Below are positions 8,660 to 17,861 of a stretch of 64,000 nt of DNA, one piece after another. Every line of letters begins with the position of its first letter. Within the stretch, counting starts at the first letter, position 1. The notes below the pieces were generated by a model. The model saw only the letters and a program-made list of their open reading frames with translations. It made no database searches and was not told the DNA's origin. The translations under genes and the position numbers were made by a program. The DNA lies in NCBI RefSeq assembly GCF_001570625.1, contig NZ_BBQT01000007.1, positions 1 through 64,000 on the forward strand, in the 5' to 3' direction. The stretch is from Syntrophomonas wolfei subsp. methylbutyratica (GTDB lineage: Bacteria; Bacillota; Syntrophomonadia; Syntrophomonadales; Syntrophomonadaceae).

Positions 8660-8814
8660 CTGCAAAAAGTCATAAATATGCATTAGCGTGCATAAATATA
8701 CCGCTCAGCTACATTAAAAGCGACCGAAGAGTGTGTAGGGAACGACCTCCGTGTCGTTCCGAGTCAGGCTTTGTATATTTATGCAACCCTTATGCAACAA
8801 AAAGGGTTTTGCAG
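8660..8814 (-). repeat. CTGCAAAA-ended miniature element, copy A
   Basis: The unit starts CTGCAAAA and ends TTTTGCAG, and both ends carry inverted TGCATAAATATAC/GTATATTTATGC motifs. Its right end, reverse-complemented, matches the left end of copy B at 51901 (through TTGCATAAGGGTTGCATAAA), and its left end matches copy B's right end, so the two are inserted in opposite orientations. The centre differs and holds a GGAACGAC-CTCC-GTGTCGTTCC hairpin. It fills most of the gap between the anti-sigma gene and polA. No coding capacity. Confidence 0.7.
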
Positions 8815-8978
8815 TAGAGTCATGATATTGATTATGAGATTAAAAGGTTATGGGAAGTATTGGGAATTCCAATACTTTTTTTCTTGGGGGGAAAGAATGT
8901 TATTATAAAATATAAGGAACGAGCGGTAAGGGGGAGGAATAGACGCTCGGGTAGAATAACGATAAGGATGGGGTATTT

Positions 8979-11579
8979 ATGGCTGATAAATTTATGCTAA
9001 TAGATGGAAACAGTCTGTTGTACCGGGCTTTTTATGCTCTGCCGCTGCTGCATAATTCCGCCGGGGTTTACACCAATGGGGTATACGGTTTCCTGACCAT
9101 GTTCAACCGGGTGCTGGCTGAGATTCAGCCCACCCATATTGCCGTAGCTTTCGATAAAGACCGCAGTACTTTCCGCAACGAGCTGTATAGCGAATACAAG
9201 GCCAATCGTTCGGCTCCTCCGGAGGAACTGGGGGGGCAATTCCAGCTGCTGCGAGATGTTCTGGCGGCTTTGAATATCGAGTACCTGGAGATGCAGGGTT
9301 ATGAAGCCGACGATATCATCGGCACTTTGAGCAAAAAGGCGGAAGAACAAGGGTTAAAGACCGTCATTCTAACCGGTGACGGTGATGCCCTGCAGCTGGT
9401 TTCGGAGCAGGTTGATGTTTTGCTGACTAAAAAAGGCATAAGCGAAATGGAACTCTACGATCCCCAGGGGGTCAAAGACAAGTGGGGAGTAGAACCAGAA
9501 AAGATGGCGGAAATAAAGGGCCTTATGGGGGATGCTTCCGATAACATCCCCGGGGTTCCCGGGGTAGGCCCGAAGACTGCTATAAAGCTAGTGCAGGAAT
9601 TTGCCAGCCTGGAGAATCTCTATGAGAATTTGCCGCAGGTCAAAGGCAAGAAGCTGGTGGAAAAGCTGGAGCAAAACCGGGAGCAGGCTTTTCTCAGCCG
9701 GCAGCTGGCCACCATTAACCGCGATATGGATCTGGATTTTCCGATCGAGGACTATGTAATGCGGGAACCCCATTACCCGGAATTGCTGGAGCTATATCGC
9801 AGCCTGGAATTCAATAATTTCCTAAAAATCCTGCAGGAGAAAGAGCTAAAAAAGGGAATGGCCCCGGTAAAGCAGGAGATAGAAGTGCTGTTCTTGGAAA
9901 GAGAAGAAGATGTGACGGCTTTACTGGAAGAAATAAAGCAAGGGGAGAGCGTGGCCCTGTATTTCCAGAGCAATTACCATCATCCTATGTGGGCCAGTCT
10001 GCAGGGCGTTTTCCTGGAATACGGCGAGCGGGTTTACCAGCTAAAACTGGAAGCTGGGGATGACTATAAACTGCAGTGGCTCAAAACTTTACTGGAATCT
10101 GCAGCGATTAAGAAGTATCTGCATAATGCCAAATTCGTCCAGGTTCTTTTGCTGAGACACGGAATTGAACTTGGCGGAGTTGCGGGGGATACCATGCTGC
10201 TGGCCTATGTAGATGATCCGGCTTTTGAGGGCGATGAACTGGATGCCTGCCTTAAGAAGCACCTGCAGCTCAACATAGCGGAAAATAACCTGGCGGCATT
10301 GGTTAGCAGGATAAAGGAACTCTATTTCCAGCTGGAGGAGCAAGTCACGGAGGAATTGCGGGAGCTTTTGCAACAGGTGGAAATGCCCATGTCGGAAGTA
10401 CTGGCCCGGATGGAATTTTGCGGGGTGAAGGTGGAGCGGAGTACGCTGACCCGGATTTCTGAGGAACTGGCCAGCGGGATAGCCGTCCATGAGGAACGGA
10501 TTTTCGAGCTGGCGGGAAGCAGTTTTAACATTAATTCACCCAAACAGTTGGGTAAAGTGCTTTTTGAGGATTTGGGTCTTAGGGTAATAAAGAAGGGCAA
10601 AACCGGATATTCTACCGGGGCGGAAGTACTGGAGGAACTTTATCAGGAGCACGAGATAATAGCTCATATTTTAAATTATCGCCAGCTCAGCAAAATAAAA
10701 TCCACCTATGCCGATGCCCTGCAGGAGTTGATACACCCGGAAACTGGCCGGGTACATACCATATTTAAACAAGCCCAGACCGCAACCGGACGCCTGTCCA
10801 GCGTGGAGCCCAACCTGCAGAACATCCCTATTAGAATGGAAGAAGGACGCCGGATTCGCCAGGCCTTCGTGGCTCCGGGGCCGGATTGGCTTATTATGGC
10901 GGCGGACTATTCCCAGATTGACCTGCGCTCCCTGGCCCATATCAGCGGGGACGAGCGATTGATTGAAGCCTTTAAAAGCGGGGTGGATATTCACACGCGG
11001 ACAGCGGTGGAAATCTTTCATGTGCCGGTGGAATGGGTGGATAGCGAGCTGAGGAGAAGGGCCAAGGCAGTTAATTTCGGCATTATATACGGTATCAGTG
11101 ATTTTGGCCTGGCCCGGGATACCGGGGTCAGTCGTAAAGAAGCCCGTAAATATATCGACAATTACCTAAACAGCTATCCCGGCGTGAAAAAATATATGGA
11201 AGATATAGTGGAGTTTGGACGCCGCCACGGCTATGTCGAGACCTTGTTGAAGCGCCGCCGCTACTTGCCCGAACTCAATGCCAGGAATAAGATGGTGCAG
11301 GCCTTTGGCCGCCGTATGGCTCTTAATACCCCGGTGCAGGGAACTTCCGCTGATATAATCAAACTGGCTATGATCAAGGTGGATGAAGAGATAAGAAAGC
11401 GCCGGCTTCAGGCCCGCTTGCTATTGCAGGTTCATGACGAACTGGTTCTGGAACTGCCCCGGACGGAACTGGAAGAAGTAAGCGGGCTCTTACGGGACTG
11501 TATGGAGAACGCCTGCAGTTTGAAAGTACCCTTGGAAGTATCCCTTAAGACCGGCCCCAACTGGTATGAGATGGAATAG
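8979..11579 (+). CDS. polA: DNA polymerase I
   Basis: This 866-residue enzyme repairs DNA and removes RNA primers from lagging-strand fragments. Residues 1-290 form the 5'-3' exonuclease (FMLIDGNSLLYRAFYALP, GYEADDIIGTL, GVPGVGPKTA). Residues about 300-470 occupy the place of the 3'-5' proofreading domain but lack its acidic metal ligands, as in other Firmicutes, so proofreading is probably absent. The polymerase domain has motif A (ADYSQIDLRSLAHISGD), motif B (RRAKAVNFGIIYGIS) and motif C (LLLQVHDELVLE). Start ATG 8979. It is followed by mutM, ytaF and coaE, the conserved Bacillus/Clostridium order. Confidence 0.98.
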   Translation: MADKFMLIDGNSLLYRAFYALPLLHNSAGVYTNGVYGFLTMFNRVLAEIQPTHIAVAFDKDRSTFRNELYSEYKANRSAPPEELGGQFQLLRDVLAALNIEYLEMQGYEADDIIGTLSKKAEEQGLKTVILTGDGDALQLVSEQVDVLLTKKGISEMELYDPQGVKDKWGVEPEKMAEIKGLMGDASDNIPGVPGVGPKTAIKLVQEFASLENLYENLPQVKGKKLVEKLEQNREQAFLSRQLATINRDMDLDFPIEDYVMREPHYPELLELYRSLEFNNFLKILQEKELKKGMAPVKQEIEVLFLEREEDVTALLEEIKQGESVALYFQSNYHHPMWASLQGVFLEYGERVYQLKLEAGDDYKLQWLKTLLESAAIKKYLHNAKFVQVLLLRHGIELGGVAGDTMLLAYVDDPAFEGDELDACLKKHLQLNIAENNLAALVSRIKELYFQLEEQVTEELRELLQQVEMPMSEVLARMEFCGVKVERSTLTRISEELASGIAVHEERIFELAGSSFNINSPKQLGKVLFEDLGLRVIKKGKTGYSTGAEVLEELYQEHEIIAHILNYRQLSKIKSTYADALQELIHPETGRVHTIFKQAQTATGRLSSVEPNLQNIPIRMEEGRRIRQAFVAPGPDWLIMAADYSQIDLRSLAHISGDERLIEAFKSGVDIHTRTAVEIFHVPVEWVDSELRRRAKAVNFGIIYGISDFGLARDTGVSRKEARKYIDNYLNSYPGVKKYMEDIVEFGRRHGYVETLLKRRRYLPELNARNKMVQAFGRRMALNTPVQGTSADIIKLAMIKVDEEIRKRRLQARLLLQVHDELVLELPRTELEEVSGLLRDCMENACSLKVPLEVSLKTGPNWYEME

Positions 11580-11632
11580 CGGAGGGCGGAAGACGGTTAT
11601 CGGAGAACGGGTGGAGGGAAAGAGGTGGTATT

Positions 11633-12439
11633 ATGCCTGAATTACCGGAGGTTGAAACGATCAAGAATAACCTGCAGGAAATTCTACCGCTTAGAATCAA
11701 AGAACTAGAACTCCGGCGTGAGGATATATTGCGCTGCCAGGACTATGCTTTAAAAGAGCTTGCCGGGCAGAGCATAGAAGAAGCGTCCCGCCGGGGCAAG
11801 TATCTTATCCTGGCTGTGAACAACGGCCTGTTCCTGGTTTTCCACCTGGGTATGAGCGGCAGGCTTTATATACAAGAGGAAGAAAATACGATTCTGGAAC
11901 CGCATGTGCATGTGATAATCCATTTGGATAAGCGGCTTAAGCTTTTGTACCAGGATGCTCGTCGTTTCGGAGGGCTATGGCTGCTTAAGGATATTGACAG
12001 CTTCTTTTCCCGGCTGGGAAAGGAGCCTTTGAGCGAGGAGTTTTGCCCCCCCTACCTGGAACAGGTTTTGCAAGGGCGCCAAACTGCCATAAAGAACCTG
12101 CTTCTTAATCAGAACCTTATCTCCGGCCTGGGCAACATCTATGCCGATGAAGCCCTGTTTATGGCGGGGATTCGGCCTGACCGCCAAGCTGCATCCCTTT
12201 CTGTGCGGGAGATTGAAGGCTTGTGCTGTGGCATCAAGGAAGTTTTGACCAAGAGCATTAAATATCGCGGCACCACTTTTCGCGATTACCGAGACGGCAA
12301 GCGACAACCGGGGGAGTTCCAAAACCACCTGCAGGTTTATGGCCGTTTTAATCAAGCCTGCCCCAATTGCGGCCAGCCCCTGAAAAGAACCAGAATTGGC
12401 GGCAGAAGCAGCCATTACTGCGAGAAATGCCAGCATTGA
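11633..12439 (+). CDS. mutM: Formamidopyrimidine-DNA glycosylase (Fpg)
   Basis: This 268-residue enzyme excises 8-oxoguanine and ring-opened purines and cuts the resulting abasic site. It begins MPELPEVETI, so Pro2 can act as the Schiff-base nucleophile and Glu3 as the acid. The conserved helix-two-turn-helix contains NQNLISGLGNIYADE. The C-terminal zinc finger has CPNCGQPLKR and YCEKCQH. Length and ends are normal. It lies 54 nt after polA, in the usual repair-gene order, and is probably cotranscribed. Confidence 0.97.
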   Translation: MPELPEVETIKNNLQEILPLRIKELELRREDILRCQDYALKELAGQSIEEASRRGKYLILAVNNGLFLVFHLGMSGRLYIQEEENTILEPHVHVIIHLDKRLKLLYQDARRFGGLWLLKDIDSFFSRLGKEPLSEEFCPPYLEQVLQGRQTAIKNLLLNQNLISGLGNIYADEALFMAGIRPDRQAASLSVREIEGLCCGIKEVLTKSIKYRGTTFRDYRDGKRQPGEFQNHLQVYGRFNQACPNCGQPLKRTRIGGRSSHYCEKCQH

Positions 12440-12450
12440 CCAACCCGTCA

Positions 12451-12760
12451 AATATATCACGGGGACGGTTGTGCTGATATATTTTTGCCTTCAATGCTCC
12501 ACGCCTGCAATCATTCCTGAAAAGTCAGTTAGAACCGAAAGGTGGAATAGGATAAACCTTAACCCTTACCCCTCACACGTTTCTTACTAACCCGTCATGG
12601 CCAAAGGACATTGCCAGCTATGAAAAAAGGGGGAATTCTAAGGTATTCTTGATGCAATCTTAATAGTGACACCCACAGGGTGGAACACGGGAGTATCCGA
12701 AGGGTTTGCGTCCTTACTAATCTTTATTATATATCAGCAGGACCGTCCCTATGATATATA
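12451..12760. repeat. 310-bp unit bounded by 32-nt inverted repeats
   Basis: The stretch at 12451-12484 (ATATATCACGGGGACGGTT, then GTGCTGATATAT) recurs inverted at 12729-12760 with few mismatches. Together they bound about 245 bp of non-coding DNA between mutM and ytaF. The GGGGACGGT core is reminiscent of REP-like repeats mobilised by Y1 transposases, but that is only resemblance. Inside are a run reading CCTTAACCCTTACCCCTCA and nothing coding. Confidence 0.6.
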
Positions 12761-12857
12761 CAGGGGAGAGGCAGCGACCCAGCACCCGGGTAACATATTC
12801 ATACTTCTATCCATATTGTAGCTATATAACTATGATGCGGGATAGGAGTGGCCTCTG

Positions 12858-13493
12858 GTGGAGTATTTTCATATTCTCTTGTTTGCCCTGGCGGTGAGCA
12901 GTGACGGGTTTTTTGCCGGGATGGCCTATGGATTAAAGAAAATTAAGGTTCCCCTGCTTTCACTGCTGGTTATAGCTCTGGCTTCAGCTCTGGCCGTCAG
13001 CTTTTCCATGTTATGTGGAAAGGGGCTTGCCACCATATTTCCTCCTGACTTTGCCGGTCGTCTGGGAGCGATAATGCTGATGCTAATCGGAGTTTACTTT
13101 TTGCTCTCTGCCTGTCGGGATAGAATAGAGAGTATGGATGAGATAGGCGAAGAGCCCCTTTTTAGCCTGAACATCAAGCCTTTGGGCATAATCATACATA
13201 TACTAAAAGAACCAGCCCGGGCTGATTTTGATTTATCCGGTGAGATCAGCACCCGGGAAGCTTTTTTTCTCGGGCTGGCTCTGGCTATGGATGCACTGGG
13301 GGCAGGTATCGGAGTAGCCCTGGCCGGTTTCAATATTCTATTAACAGCCCTGGCTGTGGGTGTGTTAAAATTTATACTAGTAAATTGTGGGTTGCAATTG
13401 GGAATTAAGATAAAGGCTGAGCGCTGGCAGCTAATCTCCTCCTTGATACCCGGCCTTATGCTGATAAGCCTGGGAATTCTCGAAATTATGTAG
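12858..13493 (+). CDS. ytaF: Sporulation membrane protein YtaF (MntP/YtaF family)
   Basis: This 211-residue protein is almost wholly hydrophobic, with about six membrane segments arranged as two similar halves joined by a charged loop (residues 78-130). Each half carries the small-residue/Asp pattern of the family (ALAVSSDGFFAGMAYG and LGLALAMDALGAGIGVALAG). In Bacillus subtilis the homologue lies between mutM and coaE, exactly as here, and is induced in sporulation. The family is related to the manganese exporter MntP, so cation transport is possible. GTG 12858 is the start, preceded by GATAGGAGTGG. Confidence 0.9.
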   Translation: MEYFHILLFALAVSSDGFFAGMAYGLKKIKVPLLSLLVIALASALAVSFSMLCGKGLATIFPPDFAGRLGAIMLMLIGVYFLLSACRDRIESMDEIGEEPLFSLNIKPLGIIIHILKEPARADFDLSGEISTREAFFLGLALAMDALGAGIGVALAGFNILLTALAVGVLKFILVNCGLQLGIKIKAERWQLISSLIPGLMLISLGILEIM

Positions 13494-13513
13494 CAGAACG
13501 GAGCTTGAAAAAT

Positions 13514-14104
13514 ATGAAAACGATAGGCCTAACAGGTGGTATTGCCAGCGGTAAGAGTATGGTGGCCAGGGCCCTGCAAGAAATGGGAGCAGTCTTGCTT
13601 AGTGCGGACGAAATAGGCCACCAGGTTATTGAACCAGGTAAAACTGCCTATTATGATTTGATAAATGCTTTTGGAAAAGAGATAGTGAATGCAGATGGGA
13701 CAATAAACCGCAAAGAACTGGGCGGGATAGTGTTCGAAGATCCACAAAAACTTCAGTTGCTCAACCAGCTTACCCACCCTTCTATTATGCAGGAGATTAG
13801 ATTAAAGCTGGCCCAAATTGAGCAAGAGCAGCCTGCTGCTATTGTGGTAATGGAAATCCCCCTGCTCTATGAAACCCGCATGGAAAGATTATTTGACCAG
13901 GTCTGGGTGGTCTGGGTGGATCGCGAGACGCAGATAAAACGGCTTATGGCTCGAGATGCTATTGACCGGAGTGATGCGATAAGCCGTATAGACTCCCAGA
14001 TGCCCTTGGATGAAAAAGCCCGGCGAGCTGATCTAGTTATTGACAATTGCGGCAGCATAGAGGAAACAATAGCAAAGGCCACCAGATATTTCAACAATAT
14101 TTAA
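13514..14104 (+). CDS. coaE: Dephospho-CoA kinase
   Basis: The enzyme phosphorylates dephospho-CoA in the last step of coenzyme A synthesis. It has the P-loop GLTGGIASGKS near the N-terminus, the conserved ADEIGHQVIEPG segment, and LTHPSIMQEI and DRETQIKRLMARD typical of CoaE. The length of about 196 residues is normal. I chose ATG 13514 over an in-frame TTG at 13505 because the GGAG at 13500-13503 is correctly spaced only for the ATG. It lies close behind ytaF and before a lytic transglycosylase. Confidence 0.96.
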   Translation: MKTIGLTGGIASGKSMVARALQEMGAVLLSADEIGHQVIEPGKTAYYDLINAFGKEIVNADGTINRKELGGIVFEDPQKLQLLNQLTHPSIMQEIRLKLAQIEQEQPAAIVVMEIPLLYETRMERLFDQVWVVWVDRETQIKRLMARDAIDRSDAISRIDSQMPLDEKARRADLVIDNCGSIEETIAKATRYFNNI

Positions 14105-14153
14105 GCTGATCTACAAATAAAATGTATTATACTACCTGGGGGGTGGGTTATTT

Positions 14154-14717
14154 TTGAACAAAAAAAAGAAAAAGCGCTTTTCTATTAGCCTGTGGGTTTC
14201 TATCCTGCTCTTTCTGTTAGTGGTTTTAACCTTTCCCCAATGGATAAGTTATTTCTACCCGCAGCCCCACCGGGATATAGTATTCGCTACCGCTTATGAT
14301 AACCAGGTGGATCCCTATCTGGTTTTCGCCATAATTCGCGCCGAAAGCAAATACCAGCCTACGGCCCGGTCACCGGTAGGCGCTCGTGGCTTGATGCAGA
14401 TAATGCCCAAAACCGCTGCCTGGATAGCTGAACAGAAAGGCATTAGTGGATTTGAAGCGGAGCAACTGAATGAGCCTGCTTTAAATATCAGCTTTGGCTG
14501 CTGGTATCTAAACAGCCTTAACCAGGAGTTCGAAGGCGAACTTCCCCTGGTTATCGCCGCCTATAATGCAGGCAGGGGAAAGGTAAAGGAGTGGCAAGTA
14601 CAGGGAATTTGGGATGGTGATACGGGGAAACTTGATAAAATACCATTTGAAGAAACCAGGAATTATGTCAAGATTGTTTTGAAAAATTATGAAGCCTACC
14701 GGGCCATTTACCAGTAG
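14154..14717 (+). CDS. Membrane-anchored lytic transglycosylase (SLT domain)
   Basis: The protein has a basic N-terminus and one membrane anchor (about residues 12-32), then a single SLT domain. The catalytic Glu is in IIRAESKYQPTARSPVGA, followed by GLMQIMPKTA and AYNAGRGKV, the three standard motifs. It cleaves glycan strands of peptidoglycan outside the cell, forming 1,6-anhydro ends. Its 187 residues match the short YjbJ/SLT type. Translation begins at TTG 14154. It is 49 nt after coaE in the same direction, an arrangement also seen in other Clostridia. Confidence 0.93.
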   Translation: MNKKKKKRFSISLWVSILLFLLVVLTFPQWISYFYPQPHRDIVFATAYDNQVDPYLVFAIIRAESKYQPTARSPVGARGLMQIMPKTAAWIAEQKGISGFEAEQLNEPALNISFGCWYLNSLNQEFEGELPLVIAAYNAGRGKVKEWQVQGIWDGDTGKLDKIPFEETRNYVKIVLKNYEAYRAIYQ

Positions 14718-14848
14718 AACAATTGATTATTGATGCCACCTTAATACGGGGCTATTTCTATACCATAATCAAGGAATTAAGGAATTTTATCCATTTGCCT
14801 TAAATATAAATGTCCTAGAAGAGAGTTAAAATAAGGAGGGCATTTGCT

Positions 14849-16486
14849 TTGATTATCCGGTGCAAGAGAATAGTCCTGTTTATTGTTTTCTGTGGCTTAA
14901 TAGTAGCTTTGGCTTCCATTATACATTGGCGTCAGGTAGCGGTCTACACCGCCAGCCTGGACACTCGTCCTTTCCATCTTGGACTGGTAGGTGAAATCAA
15001 CAGCATCGAGCCAGCCAAACTGAGCAATCACCCCGAGAGCTTACTGGCTTCCGCTATCTATGAAGGCCTGCTCTGTTTTGATGAAGAGAAGGGTGAGATT
15101 AAACCGGCTTTGGCCAGGAAGTGGAAGTATTCCAGCGATGGCAAATCGCTTACCCTTTATCTCCGAGGAGATGTGCAGTTTCATAATGGGAAAAAGCTGA
15201 CTGCTGCCGATGTTAAGGCGTCATGGGAGAGGAATCTTGGCAGCCTCAAGGATTGGTCCAATGTAAGCCTTTTCCTGCCTATAGCTGGCTGTGCGGAACG
15301 TTTGCAGGGCAAAAATATAGATATTTACGGAATTAAGGTCTTAAACGAGCATACTTTGAAAATCACCTTGCTCCAGCCGAACAGAGTATTCATTTATTCT
15401 CTGGGCCACCCGCTTTTCTGGGTTTTTGACAGTGAGGATAATAATGATCCGCTGGCAGGTACGGGCCCTTTCATTTTTCAAGAAAATAAGGAAAATAAGA
15501 AATTTTTCCTGATTAAAAATGAGAAATATTACCGGGGAAATCCCCACCTGGCGGGCATAAATGTACAAGTTTTCCCCGATGAACAGCAGGCTATGGATGA
15601 CTATAAGTCAGGAAAATTAGATTTCCTGGACACGGTACCCCTGGAAGAAATAAAGAAAATAAGAAAAGCTTCTGAGTATAAGGGCTTATATATCGAAAAA
15701 CCTATCCTGGAGACTTATTCCCTGGTTTTTAACCTGAACAAAAAACCTTTTGCCGGCAATTATTACTTGCGCCGGGCCCTTAATTATGCCATTGATCGGA
15801 AGAAGATTAACGATGAAGTATTCGGGGGCAGTTGCCTTCCCGCTAAAGGGGCTATCCCTACAAGGATTCCAGGCTACAGCGAAGAGATGCAGGGTTATAG
15901 CTACAAGCCGGAAAAAGCCAAAGAACTACTGGAAGAAGCCGGCTACCCGGGTGGCCATGATTTACCCCCCTTGCTCTTAACCTATAATAGCGGCGAAGCC
16001 CATAAGATGATAGCTGAAGCTGTTGCCGCGCAGCTTGCCCAGCTGGGCATCACCGTTCAAACCCAGGCCCTGGATTGGAACTATTATCGCAAACAAATGT
16101 CCAGTATGAATATGAGTTTTTTCCGCCTGGGCTGGAAAGCCGATTATCCCCATGCCGACAGCTTTCTCTATAGCCTGTATCACTCCTCTCAGATAGGAAA
16201 CAGCAATTTCTCCGGCTACAATAACCCCCAGGTGAATAAGATTTTGGAGTCATCCCGGGCCGCAACTAATGAGAAAGAAAGGAACGCTTTGCTGCGTAAG
16301 GCAGAGCAAATCGTTGTAGACGATGCCCCTTGTCTGTGGCTTTTCCAAAAGAAAGCGGCCAAACTTCTGGGTAAAGATGTGGATTCCCTTACTATTGATG
16401 CTATGGAAATGATAGACTGGTACCAGGTAGAACTTTTCAAACCCGGGGTAAACCAGGGGGGAGATGCAGTAAAAAAGAAGGTCTGA
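14849..16486 (+). CDS. ABC-transporter substrate-binding protein, family 5 (peptide/nickel type)
   Basis: This 545-residue protein has an N-terminal hydrophobic segment (residues 8-26) and the full SBP_bac_5 fold: LVGEINSIEPAKLSNHPESL, KWKYSSDGKSLTLYLRGDV, HNGKKLTAADVKASWERNL, and NYAIDRKKINDEVF. Such proteins bind oligopeptides or nickel chelates outside the membrane. No lipobox is evident, so it may remain attached by its uncleaved N-terminal segment. No permease or ATPase genes follow; a tRNA gene comes next. The start TTG 14849 is supported by AGGAGGG eight bases upstream. The substrate is unknown. Confidence 0.92.
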   Translation: MIIRCKRIVLFIVFCGLIVALASIIHWRQVAVYTASLDTRPFHLGLVGEINSIEPAKLSNHPESLLASAIYEGLLCFDEEKGEIKPALARKWKYSSDGKSLTLYLRGDVQFHNGKKLTAADVKASWERNLGSLKDWSNVSLFLPIAGCAERLQGKNIDIYGIKVLNEHTLKITLLQPNRVFIYSLGHPLFWVFDSEDNNDPLAGTGPFIFQENKENKKFFLIKNEKYYRGNPHLAGINVQVFPDEQQAMDDYKSGKLDFLDTVPLEEIKKIRKASEYKGLYIEKPILETYSLVFNLNKKPFAGNYYLRRALNYAIDRKKINDEVFGGSCLPAKGAIPTRIPGYSEEMQGYSYKPEKAKELLEEAGYPGGHDLPPLLLTYNSGEAHKMIAEAVAAQLAQLGITVQTQALDWNYYRKQMSSMNMSFFRLGWKADYPHADSFLYSLYHSSQIGNSNFSGYNNPQVNKILESSRAATNEKERNALLRKAEQIVVDDAPCLWLFQKKAAKLLGKDVDSLTIDAMEMIDWYQVELFKPGVNQGGDAVKKKV

Positions 16487-16526
16487 TTGCTTCCTGGATT
16501 CGCTGCCGGGCAGTCCTGCGGAGCAA

Positions 16527-16555
16527 TTGACTTAAGGCGAATCCTATTGTATAAT
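16527..16555 (+). promoter_or_regulatory. Sigma-A promoter of tRNA-Leu(GAG)
   Basis: TTGACT (16527-16532) and TATAAT (16550-16555) are separated by 17 nt and lie 53 nt before the tRNA. Confidence 0.8.
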
Positions 16556-16607
16556 ACCCGTTGTCGGGGAGACTTTTCTCGAAAGAAAAACCCTGGATTG
16601 TTTAAAT

Positions 16608-16692
16608 GTCGGAGTGGTGGAACGGGCAGACACGTACGTTTGAGGGGCGTATCCGTAACTGGGTGGGGGTTCAAGTCCCCCCTCCGACACCA
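16608..16692 (+). tRNA. tRNA-Leu(GAG)
   Basis: The acceptor GTCGGAG pairs with CTCCGAC (16682-16688), followed by A and an encoded CCA. The anticodon arm TACGT-TTGAGGG-GCGTA gives anticodon GAG. A long variable arm, typical of Leu tRNA, and a T-arm GGGGGTTCAAGTCCCCC are present. It reads CUC and CUU codons. It has its own promoter upstream and a terminator downstream. Confidence 0.93.
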
Positions 16693-16767
16693 TAATAACT
16701 ACCATCTATTGATAGAAAGAGTTTTATCGGCGGGTGGTTTTTATTTTGCCTTAAAATGCGGAAATAT

Positions 16768-16799
16768 AGCCGTTCCTGCGATTTCGCGGAGCGGCTTTT
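16768..16799 (+). terminator. Rho-independent terminator after tRNA-Leu(GAG)
   Basis: AGCCGTTCC and GGAGCGGCT form a 9-bp stem (one G-U pair) around an 11-nt loop, followed by TTTT. Confidence 0.75.
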
Positions 16800-16944
16800 A
16801 TCATTAGGTTTTTTGAGCGATGTTGGCTGTGGTAATCGTTGAACATTTGAAGGGGGTGTGCATCAGGGGTGTGCAAAATGCACCCAGAGAGAACCGCTCC
16901 TCAAGCCTTGATGTTATTGTTTCTGACAATATATCTGTCCTCCG

Positions 16945-17520
16945 TTATTTCCCGTTATCGCCGATGAACGCCTTGCCGCTGTCAGTTAACCGGTACTTTT
17001 GCAGCCTGCTGTTCGGCTTATCCGGCACGGTCATCTCTATGAAGCCGTCTGCCAGGAGCGGCTCGATATGGCGTTTGAACGAACGTGAATCGCCGTTCAT
17101 TCCGATTGCCGCAAAGATATCTTTGCGTGACAGAGCTATATCTTCAAGTGCTTTCAGCACTTCAATCTGTGTGTCGCTCAACTGGACTTGGTGCTTTTCT
17201 TCGTGCCTAACTTGGTGCTTTTCTTATGCCGCAATGATGTCGTATAGCGAGGAAAGCGTAAACTCAATAAACACACCAGAGTCGTTCGCTTGGCGGGCAT
17301 TCTCAATCGCCTGATAGTATCCCGGCCTATTCTGATAAAGCACCGACTCCATCGGTATCCAAGCGAAAATATCGTTCCATTTGGCAAGGAGTAGTGTCTG
17401 CCACAGTCGACCCATGCGACCGTTGCCGTCCGCAAACGGGTGGATAGTATCGATTTCGTAATGCAGAATCGCGCTTTTAAGCACGGGGTGTAATTCCGAT
17501 TCTTTAGCCCATCCGAACAT
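16945..17520 (-). pseudogene. Fic-family protein, truncated and interrupted by TAA
   Basis: The minus strand encodes the Fic active site HPFADGNGRMGR followed by LWQTLLLAKWN, then a C-terminal winged helix (SRKDIFAAIGMNGDSRSFKR). Fic proteins transfer AMP or other groups to target proteins. Two defects are visible. An in-frame TAA at 17224-17226 separates the two parts, and the frame carries straight on after it as EKHQVRHEEKHQV. The N-terminus starts at MFGW (17520) with an in-frame stop a few codons upstream, so the first 150 or so residues are missing. The active-site piece alone could give a 98-residue product. A broken remnant is most likely. Confidence 0.8.
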
Positions 17521-17789
17521 GGTTTCATGACATAATCACCCTCCTCCACTTTTCAATCCAATATGGGACAATCCAGGTAGGCCAAGCTGGCAAGAAATAA
17601 CGAAGAAATTTTGGGTGAGTGGGAAGATTTTTAATCCAGCCACCAATGTATACAGTAAAGCAGGGAAGTTATATAGGCAAACATGTAGAAAGATTCTGTG
17701 ATAAGTTGGATAGGTAATTGGGCTTAAGTTTATTATGTATTATATCGGGAGATAAAAAAGAGTATCAAAACTAACCGGCAGGGAATAAT
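17521..17789. other. Intergenic stretch beside the Fic remnant
   Basis: This stretch starts in the broken 5' end of the Fic gene and is AT-rich further on. It holds no gene that I can support. A single AGTATC half-site at 17761 matches the dyad that follows. Confidence 0.4.
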
Positions 17790-17840
17790 AGTATCAAAAG
17801 ATACTTTTTTCTTGAAGAAGATTTTCTGCCGTGTTAATAT
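17790..17840 (+). promoter_or_regulatory. Promoter with overlapping palindrome, upstream of the Panacea-type gene
   Basis: TTGAAG (17812-17817) and TAATAT (17835-17840) are 17 nt apart. Just upstream is the perfect dyad AGTATC-AAAA-GATACT (17790-17805), with an extra half-site AGTATC at 17761. MqsA-type antitoxins repress their own promoters through such palindromes, so the gene product downstream is a likely binder. That pairing is inference. Confidence 0.55.
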
Positions 17841-17861
17841 AAGGTTAGATGGGGTGGCAAC

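Noticed and set aside
17178-17549. 123-residue ORF overlapping the Fic remnant
   Set aside because: It is out of frame with the conserved Fic motif.
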